A stretch of 64,000 nucleotides of DNA. Source: JARRLC01 sp050290865 (GTDB lineage Bacteria; Pseudomonadota; Alphaproteobacteria; Rhizobiales; Rhodomicrobiaceae). Position 1 is the first letter of the stretch. Each line of letters opens with the position of its first letter. The translations under genes were made by a program, and so were the position numbers. Location of the stretch: positions 123,245-187,244 of the forward strand of contig JBNKIW010000005.1 of NCBI GenBank assembly GCA_050290865.1. Reading direction: 5' to 3'. Positions 1 to 10,648 of the stretch are shown piece after piece. The notes under the pieces were generated by a model, which saw nothing but the letters and a program-made list of their open reading frames with translations, was not told the origin of the DNA and ran no database searches.

Positions 1-854
1 TCCAGATAGCCGTTGGTCGTGTAGCTGAGCGCGCCAAGCTCGATACGCGCGACATCCTTCAAATGCGTGAGCCGGCCGTCCTCGCCGGATTTCACCACGA
101 TGTTCTCGAACTGCGCCGGGTCGGAGAGGCGGCCGAGAAGCTGCAGCTTGATCTGAAACGCCTGATCGCCAGCAACCGGCGGCTCGGCGAGCGCGCCGCC
201 CGCGACCTGCACATTCTCGCGGGAAATGGCGGCGACGACGTCCTGGGCGGTGAGGCCGAGGCTGGCAAGGCGGCCGGGGTCGAGCCACACGCGCATGCTG
301 TAGTCGCGGCCGCCGAAAATACGGATACCGCCCACGCCCTTTATGCGCGCCAGTTCGTCCTGGATCTGCAGGAGCGCGTAATTGCTGAGATAAAGCTGGT
401 CGTAGCGATCGCTCTTGGAGATCATGTGGATCACCATGAGCAGATCGGACAGGTTTTTGCGCACGGTGATACCGCTGCGGCGCACCTCTTCGGGAAGGCG
501 CGGTTCGGCGATGGCGACGCGGTTTTGCACCTGCACCTGCGCACGGTCGAGGTCGGTGCCGATGGCGAAGGTGACCACCAGCGACATGGAGCCGTCGGCG
601 GTCGATTGCGAGGTCATGTAGAGCATGTCCTCGACGCCGTTCACCTCCTGTTCGATGACCGCGGCAACCGTCTTCGCCACGGTCTCGGCATTGGCGCCGG
701 GATAGCGGGCGTTGACGACGACCGCCGGCGGCGCGATCTCGGGATATTGCGCGACGGGAAGCCCGAGGAAGCCGATGCCGCCGAGGATGACGATCAACAG
801 CGCCAGCACGGTGGCGAAGATTGGGCGGCTGATGAAGGTCTGTGAAAACCTCAT
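1..854 (-). CDS. RND efflux pump permease subunit, N-terminal part (cut by window edge)
   Basis: Inner-membrane proton/drug antiporter of the AcrB/MexB (HAE1) family, which pumps drugs from the periplasm or membrane out of the cell with an adaptor and an outer-membrane channel. The reverse strand encodes about 284 residues from an ATG at 854. The N-terminus (MRFSQTFISRPIFATVLALL) is the family's first transmembrane helix, followed by the porter-domain GLPVAQYPEIAPP stretch and the conserved YPGANAETV and EQEVNGVEDMLYM segments. The start overlaps the adaptor stop by 4 bp (ATGA), so the two are translationally coupled. The C-terminal three quarters lie outside the window. Family identity is secure; the substrate cannot be told. 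Confidence 0.93.
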   Translation of the reverse strand, partial: MRFSQTFISRPIFATVLALLIVILGGIGFLGLPVAQYPEIAPPAVVVNARYPGANAETVAKTVAAVIEQEVNGVEDMLYMTSQSTADGSMSLVVTFAIGTDLDRAQVQVQNRVAIAEPRLPEEVRRSGITVRKNLSDLLMVIHMISKSDRYDQLYLSNYALLQIQDELARIKGVGGIRIFGGRDYSMRVWLDPGRLASLGLTAQDVVAAISRENVQVAGGALAEPPVAGDQAFQIKLQLLGRLSDPAQFENIVVKSGEDGRLTHLKDVARIELGALSYTTNGYL

Positions 855-2053
855 GGCAGCGCCGCCTGTTTTCCGGGCGTGGTCACACTTGAGCGCTGCG
901 GCGCGACCTTGGCGCCGGGACGCACCTTCCGCAGGCCCTTGACGATCACCCAGTCGCCCGTCTTGAGACCAGAACGGATGACACGCAGCCCCTCGGCAAG
1001 GGGACCGGGCACCACCGGCCTGTAAGCGACGGTGCCGTCATCGCTCACGACGTAAACGAAGCGGTTGGTCTGGTCGGTGCCGATGGCTTCATCGGGCAGG
1101 AGCATGGCCGTCTGTTCGCCATTGCCCGAGAGGCGGACGCGCGCGAACATGCCGGGCTTGAACAGGCCGTCGGGATTGGGGAATACCGCGCGGCCCCTCA
1201 GCGTTGCGGTGGCGCCATCCATGCGGTTGTCGACGAAGTCCATCCGGCCCTGGTGCTGGAACCCCTTTTCATCCTGGAGCGCCAGGAACACGCGCACCGG
1301 CTTCGCCTCCGAAGCCAGCAGCGCCGCCACCGTCTTGCCGAGCCGGGCATATTTCAGATAGTCGGCCTCGCTGAGGTCGAAATAGAAATGGATCGGATCG
1401 CCGGTGACGATCGTACCGAGCAGCGTGCCCGTCGCCGAAGCGCCCGTGACGAAATTGCCGATGCCCACCAGCCTGCGGCCGATGGTGCCGCTGATCGGCG
1501 CGGTCACCCGCGTGAACTGCAGGTTCAGCTCTGCCGCCGCCAGCGCCGCCTCTGCGGCCTTCACGGCGGCTTCCGCCTGGCCGAATTCCTTTTTGCGCTG
1601 CTCGAACGCCTGCTCGGAGATGGCCTTCTTTTTCAAGAGCGGCCCGGCGCGCTTCACGTCGGCCTTTGCAAAGTCGAGACGCGCTTTGGCCGAAGCCAGC
1701 TCCGCACGGGCGCGCGCCGACGCCTGTTCGAACGGGCGCGGATCGATGACGAACAGCGGGTCGCCCGCTTTCACCGTCTGCCCGTCGGTGAAATGCACTT
1801 TCGTGATATAGCCGCTGACCCGCGCACGCAGCGACACGGTATCCACGGCGTCGAAACGGCCGGTGAAATCGTCCCACTCGGTGACGGACTTCTGCAGAGG
1901 TTGCGCCACGGTGACGGCAGGCAGCGGCGGACGCTTGCCCGGCGCCTGCTTCGGTTGCCCTTGCGTTTCCGTGCAGGACGCGAGCCCTACAGCCAGCAGA
2001 ATGGCTGCAGCACCACGGAGAAAGATGCCAAAATACGCAATACGAAACGGCAT
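851..2053 (-). CDS. RND efflux periplasmic adaptor (membrane fusion protein), lipoprotein
   Basis: Periplasmic adaptor of the AcrA/MexE family that links the RND pump to an outer-membrane channel. It has 400 residues, usual for the family. The N-terminus is hydrophobic and ends in a lipobox-like LASC at about residue 27, so it is probably lipid-anchored. Next come the biotinyl-lipoyl-like half motif (SGYITKVHFTDGQTVKAGDPLFVIDP, about 80-107), an Ala/Lys/Glu-rich alpha-hairpin coiled coil (about 110-170), the second lipoyl half (TRVTAPISGTIGRR, about 185) and the beta-barrel and membrane-proximal domains. It is the first gene of a two-gene operon with the permease. No regulator of the TetR or LysR type lies beside it in the window. 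Confidence 0.93.
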   Translation of the reverse strand: MPFRIAYFGIFLRGAAAILLAVGLASCTETQGQPKQAPGKRPPLPAVTVAQPLQKSVTEWDDFTGRFDAVDTVSLRARVSGYITKVHFTDGQTVKAGDPLFVIDPRPFEQASARARAELASAKARLDFAKADVKRAGPLLKKKAISEQAFEQRKKEFGQAEAAVKAAEAALAAAELNLQFTRVTAPISGTIGRRLVGIGNFVTGASATGTLLGTIVTGDPIHFYFDLSEADYLKYARLGKTVAALLASEAKPVRVFLALQDEKGFQHQGRMDFVDNRMDGATATLRGRAVFPNPDGLFKPGMFARVRLSGNGEQTAMLLPDEAIGTDQTNRFVYVVSDDGTVAYRPVVPGPLAEGLRVIRSGLKTGDWVIVKGLRKVRPGAKVAPQRSSVTTPGKQAALP

Positions 2054-2161
2054 GACGAGGCCCGCAGACAGTTATGAGCGCGACCAGTAGTCTTAAGGGG
2101 AATGGCAGCCAAAGAAAAGGGCGGGAGTAAGAATTCGTTAACCAACAAAAGCGTGAGGTGT

Positions 2162-2665
2162 TCAGGTGAGGCGCAAAAACACGCCCGCCAGCGGGCTTTG
2201 CGGATACAGCACCAACGCCGTCCCGGCCAGCGCGATGCCGTAGGGGATGTCGGGTTGGCCGAAGCAGCGGATGCGGGTTCCGAGATAGTGAGCGGCTCCG
2301 GCAGGCATCGCCCGCAACACGAGAAAGACGAGGGTGAGGATGCCGCCCGCAATGGCTGTCGCCGTGGCATAGCTCACGATCTGCTCCCAGCCGAACCACG
2401 CAGCGGCGGCGGCGAACAGCTTGGCATCGCCACCTCCGATCCAGCCGCGTGAGAAGAAAACGACGCCGAGCGCCAGCGCCGCCAGCCCGCAGGACGCATG
2501 GAGCGCAATTCCCTCCACCCCAAGCCCCGCAACGCCGGCGACGGGAAAAAACGCCGCCGCGATCAGCAGGCACAGCCGGTTGGAGATCGTCATCGTCAGG
2601 AAGTCGGAAGCCCCGGCGTAAGCCATGAGGGCCGGGAAAACCATGAACAGCGCGTAATCGAGCAT
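2162..2665 (-). CDS. cpaA: Prepilin peptidase CpaA/TadV (A24 family)
   Basis: Integral-membrane aspartic peptidase that cleaves the leader of Flp-type prepilins for Tad pili. It has 167 residues, the short TadV/CpaA form without the N-terminal methylase domain. Both catalytic aspartates are visible: Asp21 in the early GASDFLTMTISN loop, and the Asp of the GGGDAKL motif at about residue 80. About five hydrophobic segments are present. It lies directly downstream of two Flp pilin genes in the same direction, so the three probably form one operon. The rest of a tad locus (cpaB, C, E, F, tadB, C) is not in the window. Confidence 0.9.
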   Translation of the reverse strand: MLDYALFMVFPALMAYAGASDFLTMTISNRLCLLIAAAFFPVAGVAGLGVEGIALHASCGLAALALGVVFFSRGWIGGGDAKLFAAAAAWFGWEQIVSYATATAIAGGILTLVFLVLRAMPAGAAHYLGTRIRCFGQPDIPYGIALAGTALVLYPQSPLAGVFLRLT

Positions 2666-2713
2666 CGCTACCGGCCCGGATGAGTGCCGCGGCGAACCGC
2701 CAGCGGACGGCTT

Positions 2714-2905
2714 TCAGTGCGGACTGGTGATGGTGAGGGATCGAATCGCCGACAGGATCGCCTCTTGCAGGCCACCGAGTTCGGCGCGCAGGGAATCGAT
2801 GCCGACGAGAAGGACGAGGGCGATGCCACCTGCGATGAGGCAATATTCCAGCCCCGCCACGCCGCGCGCATCAGCCAGAAACCGGTCGAACGGTTTATGT
2901 TCCAT
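2714..2905 (-). CDS. Flp family type IVb pilin
   Basis: Small pilin of 63 residues from the ATG at 2905; the reading frame extends upstream, but the extension does not look coding. A charged leader (MEHKPFDRFLADARG) precedes the Flp motif VAGLEY, with Glu at +5 of the mature protein, and then a roughly 20-residue hydrophobic helix (CLIAGGIALVLLVGI). Cleavage by the neighbouring CpaA after the leader Gly is expected. It is more divergent than the pilin at 3044-3235 (a Cys follows EY, and the tail is Ser/Leu-rich), so it may be a minor pilin. Confidence 0.85.
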   Translation of the reverse strand: MEHKPFDRFLADARGVAGLEYCLIAGGIALVLLVGIDSLRAELGGLQEAILSAIRSLTITSPH

Positions 2906-3043
2906 GCCACGTCCCCCTTGCCTTGCGGCGTCAGTTGTCTGTAGCGGCCATCTGCCGGAACGCTGTGAGCGGACATCGGCCCGGCAGATGGTCCCGGGAT
3001 GCATGAACCTTGCGGCCACGCTCCCCTCCTGGCGCGGGTTGGC

Positions 3044-3235
3044 CTACTTCATCGAAGGCCCGTTGTTGAACGTCTTCAGATTGTCATGCAGGCCTGAAAA
3101 CAGGGTCCGAAGTTCGTCTCCGACTTCGCTCACCAGCGTGATGACGGCAACGCCGATGCCCGCGGCGATCAGACCATACTCAATCGATGTGGCTCCGCGC
3201 TCGTCCGACGCGAATTTTTTGATTAAGTTGTACAT
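3044..3235 (-). CDS. Flp family type IVb pilin
   Basis: 63-residue Flp/Fap pilin. The leader ends DERG, followed by ATSIEYGLIAAGIGVAVI, which carries the Flp-type Glu-Tyr pair and hydrophobic helix. The start ATG at 3235 is preceded by AGGAG with good spacing. It is the first gene of the flp-flp-cpaA group on the minus strand and probably encodes the major pilin. Tad pili mediate surface adhesion. Confidence 0.9.
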   Translation of the reverse strand: MYNLIKKFASDERGATSIEYGLIAAGIGVAVITLVSEVGDELRTLFSGLHDNLKTFNNGPSMK

Positions 3236-3622
3236 GTGTTACTCCTGGGATAACAAACAGCTTGAGATTTTGTGTATGTAAAAGCTCCACTTTTACTCCA
3301 GAGGCCAATCTCGTGCTGTGATGGGTCAAAACTAGACGCCATTCATTAAAGAACGCTTTCTCATGCCCCATACCGGGACGCGGCGTAAGGGAAATGCTGC
3401 GGTAAAATTAACAAATGCCGAAGGAGCTTTTCCGCCTTCATTTACCAATTCCGCTAACCCCGGCACCGAAAATGCCGTTGAGCAGGGGCCGCCGGCACCG
3501 CTAAGATGGGCGGCAAATCAGCGGGGGTTCGAGCCACCATGCAGCGTGGCAGGAGAGCTTTTCCCTGCGCCGATACGACGTTGTCGGATCCATAAACCGT
3601 AGCGTCCCGGGGACAGAACATC
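3236..3622 (+). other. Divergent intergenic region between flp and a secreted-protein gene
   Basis: 387 bp between two divergently transcribed genes. It is more AT-rich than its surroundings near 3270-3430 and must hold the promoters of both units. I could not place a convincing -35/-10 pair, and saw no RNA gene. Confidence 0.5.
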
Positions 3623-4861
3623 ATGACGGAAACATGCCGCAGACGCTGCCATGGGCTCCTTCTCGCCGCTGCTTTTCTGGTGCCGGTTTTCGCCTCCACC
3701 ATTGCGGCCGGTAAAACAGCCTCCCCCCCTCTGCCCGCGCGGCGCCCCGCCGTCACCGAGCCGAAAGCCGTGACAGGCTATCGCGCCAAGCTTGCCGTCT
3801 ACCGCGCCGCACGCGCGCCATACGAAAGGAAGGCCGCGGCCTACTGGAAACGCGTTGAGACAAAGCGCGCCATCCGCCGCCGCAAGCGGGCGAAGGGGCA
3901 GCCCGTGAGGCTCACCGATTATGTCCTCAAACAGCCGCCGGTCTATAGCGGCCCGCGGAGACCGGTGCCGCCGCCCTCGAAGCGCCGCCGGCGCAAGGGT
4001 GTGAGGAGGGCTATCCCGGTGGTCGCGGATTTTCTGCGCCATGCCAGGAAGCATTTCAAATTCGTCCCCGACCGGCCCTCCACCGAGAAAGACTACAAAC
4101 GCGCCTATGCCCGGGGGGCGCTGGCTGCCGGGATAAGCAAACATAAGGCCGTCCGTATCTACGGCTTCGAGGCCGGGGGCAACGGCCGTTACGACGTTCA
4201 GGCCGGTCTCGAATTCCGCGGCAGGAAGGCGCGCGCCATATCCACCGCGCTCGGCTACAACCAGCTTCTCATTGCGAACACTATCGGGTTGCTCGCGGAA
4301 CACGGCTCGCGTTTCCTGGCCGCGCTTGAGGCGATGAAGAAGCGCGCCGCCCCCGCGCGTGCGAAGCGCCTTGCCGCGAAGGCCGCGATACTTCGCCGCA
4401 TGATCGCTTTCACGCGCTCGGTCCCCAACCGCTGGTCCAGGCACGTGAAGCTGGCGCGCAGCCCCAAGGGTATGGCCACCCACGCGCTCAATCTCGACAT
4501 CGACATCGGGCCGCTGCTGCAGACGCAGAAGCTCCTGAATTCGCTGAAGTTCGCGAAGATGAAGGGGCACAGCGGAGAGCTCTCGGCCGCCGAGCTGGAG
4601 ATGATGAACCTGATGGGCGACGGCAGCGGGCTGGATATCGTCATGCTGCCCAAGGCCCTGCGCCACAAGGTGCCGACTTCGAATTTCTTCCAGCGCCGCG
4701 GCTATGAACGCAACCCGGTGGTCATCCGCAACAACGTCGCCGCGACGCTCCTGGCCGCGACCGCCAGGCGGATGGAGGGACAGGCCAGGCTCCCCGGCGC
4801 CCGCGAAATGGCGGCGGCGTTCGAGGAGGTGCGCGCGAAGCTGAGCACGGCGCGTCAATAG
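3623..4861 (+). CDS. Secreted conserved protein of unknown function, basic, possible lysozyme-like core
   Basis: 412 residues. A Sec signal peptide (hydrophobic LLLAAAFLVPVFASTIAAG, about 11-29) indicates export. Residues 30-130 are rich in Pro, Lys and Arg. The more conserved-looking core (about 140-400) holds a GFEAGGNGRYDVQAGLE segment, then ALGYNQLLIANTIGLL and AEHGSRF. This pattern (Glu in a Gly-rich turn followed by GYNQL) recalls lytic transglycosylase or lysozyme folds, but that is only a resemblance. A cell-wall role is inference. It stands alone, convergent with the sigma-factor operon. Confidence 0.6.
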   Translation: MTETCRRRCHGLLLAAAFLVPVFASTIAAGKTASPPLPARRPAVTEPKAVTGYRAKLAVYRAARAPYERKAAAYWKRVETKRAIRRRKRAKGQPVRLTDYVLKQPPVYSGPRRPVPPPSKRRRRKGVRRAIPVVADFLRHARKHFKFVPDRPSTEKDYKRAYARGALAAGISKHKAVRIYGFEAGGNGRYDVQAGLEFRGRKARAISTALGYNQLLIANTIGLLAEHGSRFLAALEAMKKRAAPARAKRLAAKAAILRRMIAFTRSVPNRWSRHVKLARSPKGMATHALNLDIDIGPLLQTQKLLNSLKFAKMKGHSGELSAAELEMMNLMGDGSGLDIVMLPKALRHKVPTSNFFQRRGYERNPVVIRNNVAATLLAATARRMEGQARLPGAREMAAAFEEVRAKLSTARQ

Positions 4862-4908
4862 ATGCTCGGGTGGGACGAGACCGCCGGGCCGCCGTCTTCC
4901 CTGGTGAG

Positions 4909-5424
4909 CTACTGCCACATGATTTCAGGGTGGTTCTGAACGTTATCCAGGTAGGGCATGAACACGCTGAGGAAATGGAGCCGCTCGCCCGGGCGGAGCT
5001 TCGCCAGCAGCGCCAGCACCATCGGTCGCGAAGCTGCCTTCGCCTTTGCCTCCTTGGCCGCCAGATCGTCGAGTGTGGCGTTCAACTCCTCCCGCGAATA
5101 GCCGCCCGCCGCAATCATGCGCGCAAGCTTGCGCCGGGTCTGGCGGACTTCGCGCCAGAACGGGCGGAGGCGAACCCGGTGCTCGACGAAAACGGCGCGA
5201 AGCTCGGCGCGGCGGTCTGGCGAGAGCCCGCCCATGAACCGGACCAGGCGTCCGACGGCCACCGGCGTGTCCCAGAAACCGCCCCGGCGCACCGCCCACA
5301 CGCTGCCCACGACGACGCCGACAACGAGCACATTCACCGCGAGCGAGAGCACCATCAGCACCCACATCCAGCGCGGCGCGCGCCGGACGACCACGGCGGT
5401 GGAAGCTGTCTCATCCCGGCTCAT
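4909..5424 (-). CDS. Periplasmic heavy-metal sensor-like protein (CpxP/CnrX/ZraP-like)
   Basis: 171 residues from the ATG at 5424, whose first bases overlap the upstream stop (ATGA). One transmembrane segment (WVLMVLSLAVNVLVVGVVVG, about 20-40) is followed by an Arg-rich helical periplasmic domain with the repeated Leu-Arg-x-x-Phe pattern of the heavy-metal resistance family (PF13801). It is the third gene of an operon with an ECF sigma factor and an anti-sigma factor, so it probably senses metal or envelope stress for that pair. No His/Cys-rich metal site is obvious, so the ligand is open. Confidence 0.72.
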   Translation of the reverse strand: MSRDETASTAVVVRRAPRWMWVLMVLSLAVNVLVVGVVVGSVWAVRRGGFWDTPVAVGRLVRFMGGLSPDRRAELRAVFVEHRVRLRPFWREVRQTRRKLARMIAAGGYSREELNATLDDLAAKEAKAKAASRPMVLALLAKLRPGERLHFLSVFMPYLDNVQNHPEIMWQ

Positions 5425-5957
5425 AGCTGCACCAGTCCGCCCATGCTGTCCGGAGCGAACAGCGCGCCGCCGAGGCCCCAGCTTCCGGCCCCCTCGGCAA
5501 CGGCCACGATGCTGATATCCTGAAGCACCGGAATGGCGCTGCCCGACAGGCCGATGAAAACCCCGAGGAGGAGCGACGCCGCCAGAAGCGCCGCCGCCTG
5601 CCACCGCCGCTGGCGGGAGCCGCCGGAGGCATGTTCGGAGCGTCCGCGCGCGCCATCAACTCCCCCCACGATCGTGAGCGGCCGATGCGCCTGCGGCGTA
5701 TGGCCAGCCGCTGCCAGGATGCGCGCTTGGAGATCGGCGTCCGCCGCGCTGCCGTCCGGCGCCATGCCGAGAAGCCTGTCCAGCGCCTTCGCCTCGGAGA
5801 ACGCCTGAGCCGCCCGGACGTCGCTGTCCACCAGCGTCATCAGCCTCGCGCGCCGATCAGGCGGCCAGCGCTCCGGCCTCGCACCCAGCGTCTCCAGGAC
5901 CGCCTCAAGTTCCGCGAGCACTGCATCGTGATTATGTTCTTCGTCCATGGTCGCCAT
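5421..5957 (-). CDS. Membrane anti-sigma factor
   Basis: 178 residues if started at the ATG at 5957, which has GGGGAAG just upstream; a GTG at 5975 and an ATG at 5948 are alternatives. The N-terminal half is a charged helical cytoplasmic region. One transmembrane helix (AALLAASLLLGVFIGLSG) lies at about residue 125-142, followed by a short periplasmic tail. This topology and the position directly after an ECF sigma gene suggest it sequesters that sigma factor. No HXXXCXXC zinc anti-sigma motif is seen. It overlaps the downstream sensor gene by 4 bp. Confidence 0.72.
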   Translation of the reverse strand: MATMDEEHNHDAVLAELEAVLETLGARPERWPPDRRARLMTLVDSDVRAAQAFSEAKALDRLLGMAPDGSAADADLQARILAAAGHTPQAHRPLTIVGGVDGARGRSEHASGGSRQRRWQAAALLAASLLLGVFIGLSGSAIPVLQDISIVAVAEGAGSWGLGGALFAPDSMGGLVQL

Positions 5958-5986
5958 CCACTTCCCCGCTGTCACGGGTCAACCTG

Positions 5987-6601
5987 TCATTCGTCACCGT
6001 CACCGGCAAGAAGAGACCGCCACTCCGGTTCCAGCTCCCGCTTGAGGCCGCGCCGCGCCCGTGCGAGCAGCGATTCCACGGCCTCGACCGTCGTTTCCAT
6101 CATGCTCGCGGCTTCCGCCATGCTCATTTCCTCATAGTGGCACAGCACAAGCGCCGTGCGCTGCCTTTCGGGGAGCGCCCGCAGGGCCGCCTCCACCCGC
6201 GCCGCCGTCTGGTCGCGCTGCAGCGCCTGCTCCTGGCGCGGCGGCACCGGCATGTCGAAATCGTCCGGCAAGGGCGCTTCCTGGCGCCGCCTGAGCCTGT
6301 CGAGGCAGAGATTCATCACAATCCGCGTCAGCCAGGTCGAGAGCCGGGCTTTCGCGGGATCGTAACGCGCCGCATGCGTCCACAGCCTCAAGAGCGCTTC
6401 CTGCGCGGCATCCTCGGCGTGGGCGGCATTGCCCAGCATGCGCCGCGCCATCGCCAGGAGTGACGGCAGGTGGCGGCGCACGAGCGTGGCGTAGGCCTGC
6501 CGGTCCCCGGACGCGACGCGACGCGCGAGGACGCCGTCGTCCTCGGCCACAGCCGCCCCCCCGGGACTTTGCTCCTGTCGCAGCGCCCTACAATCCCGCA
6601 C
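5987..6601 (-). CDS. ECF (RpoE-like) sigma factor
   Basis: 204 residues from a GTG at 6601; a later start is possible because the first 17 residues are not conserved-looking. Region 2 is clear (DAAQEALLRLWTHAARYDP...LSTWLTRIVMNLCLDRLRR, about 64-107). So is region 4 (LPERQRTALVLCHYEEMSMAEAASMM...LLARARRGL, about 144-192). It directs RNA polymerase to a small stress regulon. It heads a three-gene operon with the anti-sigma factor and the periplasmic sensor. Such sigma factors usually activate their own promoter, but I did not find a matching -35/-10 copy. Confidence 0.92.
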   Translation of the reverse strand: MRDCRALRQEQSPGGAAVAEDDGVLARRVASGDRQAYATLVRRHLPSLLAMARRMLGNAAHAEDAAQEALLRLWTHAARYDPAKARLSTWLTRIVMNLCLDRLRRRQEAPLPDDFDMPVPPRQEQALQRDQTAARVEAALRALPERQRTALVLCHYEEMSMAEAASMMETTVEAVESLLARARRGLKRELEPEWRSLLAGDGDE

Positions 6602-6697
6602 CTGAAATTTCCCAGCCCAGCCCGCGCCTCCGGAGAGAACACGCGAGCGCGTCTTGGCTATGATACGGGGTGGCGCGGCGTTTTCCAGCGCGGCGTA

Positions 6698-8332
<1,635 letters not shown>

Positions 8333-8345
8333 CGCTCGCCCTCCA

Positions 8346-9431
8346 TCACTTGAACGTCTTGCGCGGGTCGAAGGCGTCGCGGACGGCCTCGCCGATGAAG
8401 ATCAGGAGGCTCAGCATCAGGCCGATGACGAAGAACGCCGTCAGGCCCAGCCACGGCGCCTTGGGGTTGGCCTTGCCCTGCGCCAGCAGTTCGCCGAGCG
8501 AGGGCGAGCCGGGCGGCAGGCCGTAGCCCAGGAAGTCCAGCGAGGTCAGCGTCGTGATCGAGCTGTTGAGGATGAACGGCATGAAGGTCAGCGTCGCCAC
8601 CATCGCGTTCGGCAGCAGGTGCTTGTACATGATCTTGATGTTCGTGAGCCCGAGCGCCCGCGCCGCGGTGATGTATTCGAAATTGCGCGCCCTTAAGAAT
8701 TCCGCGCGCACGACGCCCACCAGCGCTACCCAACTGAAAAGCAGGAGGATGCCGAGCAGGATCCAGAAATTCGGTTCGATGATGGCGGCGATAATGATGA
8801 GCAGATAGAGATGCGGGACCGAAGTCCATATCTCGATGAAGCGTTGGAACAGGAGATCGACCCAGCCGCCGAAATAGCCCTGCACCGCGCCCGCTGTCAC
8901 GCCGATGACCGAGGAGAAGATGGTCAGCGTCAGACCGAACAGCACCGACAGTCGAAATCCGTAGATCACGCGCGCCAGCACGTCGCGGCCCTGGTCGTCG
9001 GTGCCCAGCCAGTTTTCGGACGATGGCCGGGCGGGCGCGGGCTCGGGCAGGTCCAGGTTGATAGTGCGGTAGGAATAGCGGATCGGTTGCCAGAGGATCC
9101 AGCCGCCCTTCTTGTGGATCAACTCGTCGACCACGGGATCGCGGTAGTCGGCCTCGGTCTTGAACTCGCCGCCGAACGCGGTCTCCGGGTAGCTGTAAAA
9201 GACCGGGAAATACAGGTGGTCGTCATAGGACACGATCAGCGGCTTGTCGCTGGCGATGAACTCGGCGAACAGCGAGATGACGAACAGGAAGAGGAAGATC
9301 CACAGGCTGAAGAAGCCGCGGCGATTGGCCTTGAAATTCTTCCACCGCCGCCTGTTGATGGCCGTGAGCGTGAAGCGGGAGCGCTTCGTTTCTGCGGTGG
9401 CCGTCTCCTGAGGGATCGCGCGAGTTTCCAT
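8346..9431 (-). CDS. yejE: Peptide ABC transporter permease (YejE type)
   Basis: 361 residues. A long N-terminal region with one transmembrane helix (SLWIFLFLFVISLFAEFIA) and a periplasmic insert (SYDDHLYFPVFYSYPETAFGG region) typical of YejE precede the DppC-type permease domain. The NWLGTDDQGRDVLARVIYGFRLS segment and the EAA loop (EYITAARALGLTNIKIMYKHLLPNA) are visible. It forms the membrane channel with YejB. It is 14 bp from yejF and 2 bp from yejB, so all are co-transcribed. Confidence 0.93.
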   Translation of the reverse strand: METRAIPQETATAETKRSRFTLTAINRRRWKNFKANRRGFFSLWIFLFLFVISLFAEFIASDKPLIVSYDDHLYFPVFYSYPETAFGGEFKTEADYRDPVVDELIHKKGGWILWQPIRYSYRTINLDLPEPAPARPSSENWLGTDDQGRDVLARVIYGFRLSVLFGLTLTIFSSVIGVTAGAVQGYFGGWVDLLFQRFIEIWTSVPHLYLLIIIAAIIEPNFWILLGILLLFSWVALVGVVRAEFLRARNFEYITAARALGLTNIKIMYKHLLPNAMVATLTFMPFILNSSITTLTSLDFLGYGLPPGSPSLGELLAQGKANPKAPWLGLTAFFVIGLMLSLLIFIGEAVRDAFDPRKTFK

Positions 9432-9433
9432 GG

Positions 9434-10636
9434 TCAGACCTCCCGCGTCTCGAAGTCGATGCGCGGGTCGATCCAGGTATAGGTGAGATCCGAGATCAGA
9501 TTGATGATCAGCCCGAGCAGCGAGAAAATGTAGAGATTGGCGAACACGACGGGATAATCCCGGTTGACGATGGATTCGAACGACAGGAGCCCCAGCCCGT
9601 CGAGCGAGAAGATCGTCTCGATCAGAAGCGAGGCGCCGAAGAACGCACTGAGGAACGCCCCCGGAAAGCCCGCCACCACCAGCAGCATGGCATTGCGGAA
9701 GACGTGGCCGTAGAGCACCTGGCCCTCCGTCAGCCCCTTGGCGCGGGCGGTCAGCACATACTGCTTCTTGATCTCATCCAGGAACGAGTTCTTGGTGAGG
9801 AAGGTTAGCGTGGCGAAGGCGCCGAGCGCCATGGCGATCATCGGCAGCGTGAGGTGCCAGAAATAGTCCGGGATCACGGTCGTCACGCACTGGCCGGGCG
9901 CGAAATCGGCGTTGGCGCGGAAGGGAAAGCCCCCGCCCTTCGCCCAGCCCACCCAGTCGGCAGGCGCGCAGACCCATCCATTCAGGTGGTCGGACAACAG
10001 CCCCCGGAGCGGGAACCAGTCTAAATAGGAGCCGCCCGCAAACAGCACGATCAGCAGCACCGCGAACAGGAAGCCGGGCACGGCATAGCCGACCACGATG
10101 ACGCCGCTCGTCCAGATATCGAAGCGCGAGCCGTCCCGCATCGCCTTGCGGATGCCGAGCGGGATGGAAATCGCATAGGCGAGCAGTGTCATCCACAAGC
10201 CCAGCGAAATGGAGACGGGCATTTTCTCAAGTATCAGATCCAGCACGCTCACATCGCGGAAGTAGCTGGTGCCGAAATCGAAGCGGGCATAGTTCCACAG
10301 CATCTGCCCGAAGCGCGCATAGGCGGGCTTGTCGAAGCCGAATTGCTTCTCCAGGCTTGCGATGAACTCGGGGTCCAACCCTTGCGCGCCACGATATTTC
10401 GAGCTGATCGACTGTCCTGCCCCACCGGAGCCGGGCTGGCTCTGCTGTCCGGCGAAATCGCCCTGCGCCGAGCCGCTGATCCGTGCCGTGGCGCCGGGGT
10501 CGGTGCCGGAAAGCTGCGCGATGATGCGCTCGACCGGGCCGCCCGGCGCGAACTGCACGATGATGAAGCTCACCGTCATGATGCCGAGCAGCGTTGGGAT
10601 CATCAAAAGGAGACGGCGCAGAATGTAGCTTCCCAT
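9434..10636 (-). CDS. yejB: Peptide ABC transporter permease (YejB type)
   Basis: 400 residues. The N-terminus (MGSYILRRLLLMIPTLLGIMTVSFIIVQFAPGGPVE) is the classical DppB/YejB first helix. A long periplasmic insert (about 35-130) and another with C-rich segments (about 215-260) separate the first helix from the permease core. The EAA loop (YVLTARAKGLTEGQVLYGHVFRNA) is at about residue 290. It pairs with YejE. Downstream coupling is tight. Confidence 0.93.
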   Translation of the reverse strand: MGSYILRRLLLMIPTLLGIMTVSFIIVQFAPGGPVERIIAQLSGTDPGATARISGSAQGDFAGQQSQPGSGGAGQSISSKYRGAQGLDPEFIASLEKQFGFDKPAYARFGQMLWNYARFDFGTSYFRDVSVLDLILEKMPVSISLGLWMTLLAYAISIPLGIRKAMRDGSRFDIWTSGVIVVGYAVPGFLFAVLLIVLFAGGSYLDWFPLRGLLSDHLNGWVCAPADWVGWAKGGGFPFRANADFAPGQCVTTVIPDYFWHLTLPMIAMALGAFATLTFLTKNSFLDEIKKQYVLTARAKGLTEGQVLYGHVFRNAMLLVVAGFPGAFLSAFFGASLLIETIFSLDGLGLLSFESIVNRDYPVVFANLYIFSLLGLIINLISDLTYTWIDPRIDFETREV

Positions 10637-10648
10637 ATCGCCTCGGCC

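Noticed and set aside
63..845. Long plus-strand frame (260 codons) at the window start
   Set aside because: It is antisense to the RND permease, whose reverse-strand translation shows clear AcrB family blocks; the plus-strand product is Ala/Arg/Asp/His-rich without family features.
3520..3560. tRNA-like GGTTCGA motif upstream of the secreted-protein gene
   Set aside because: No acceptor, D or anticodon stem can be formed around it.
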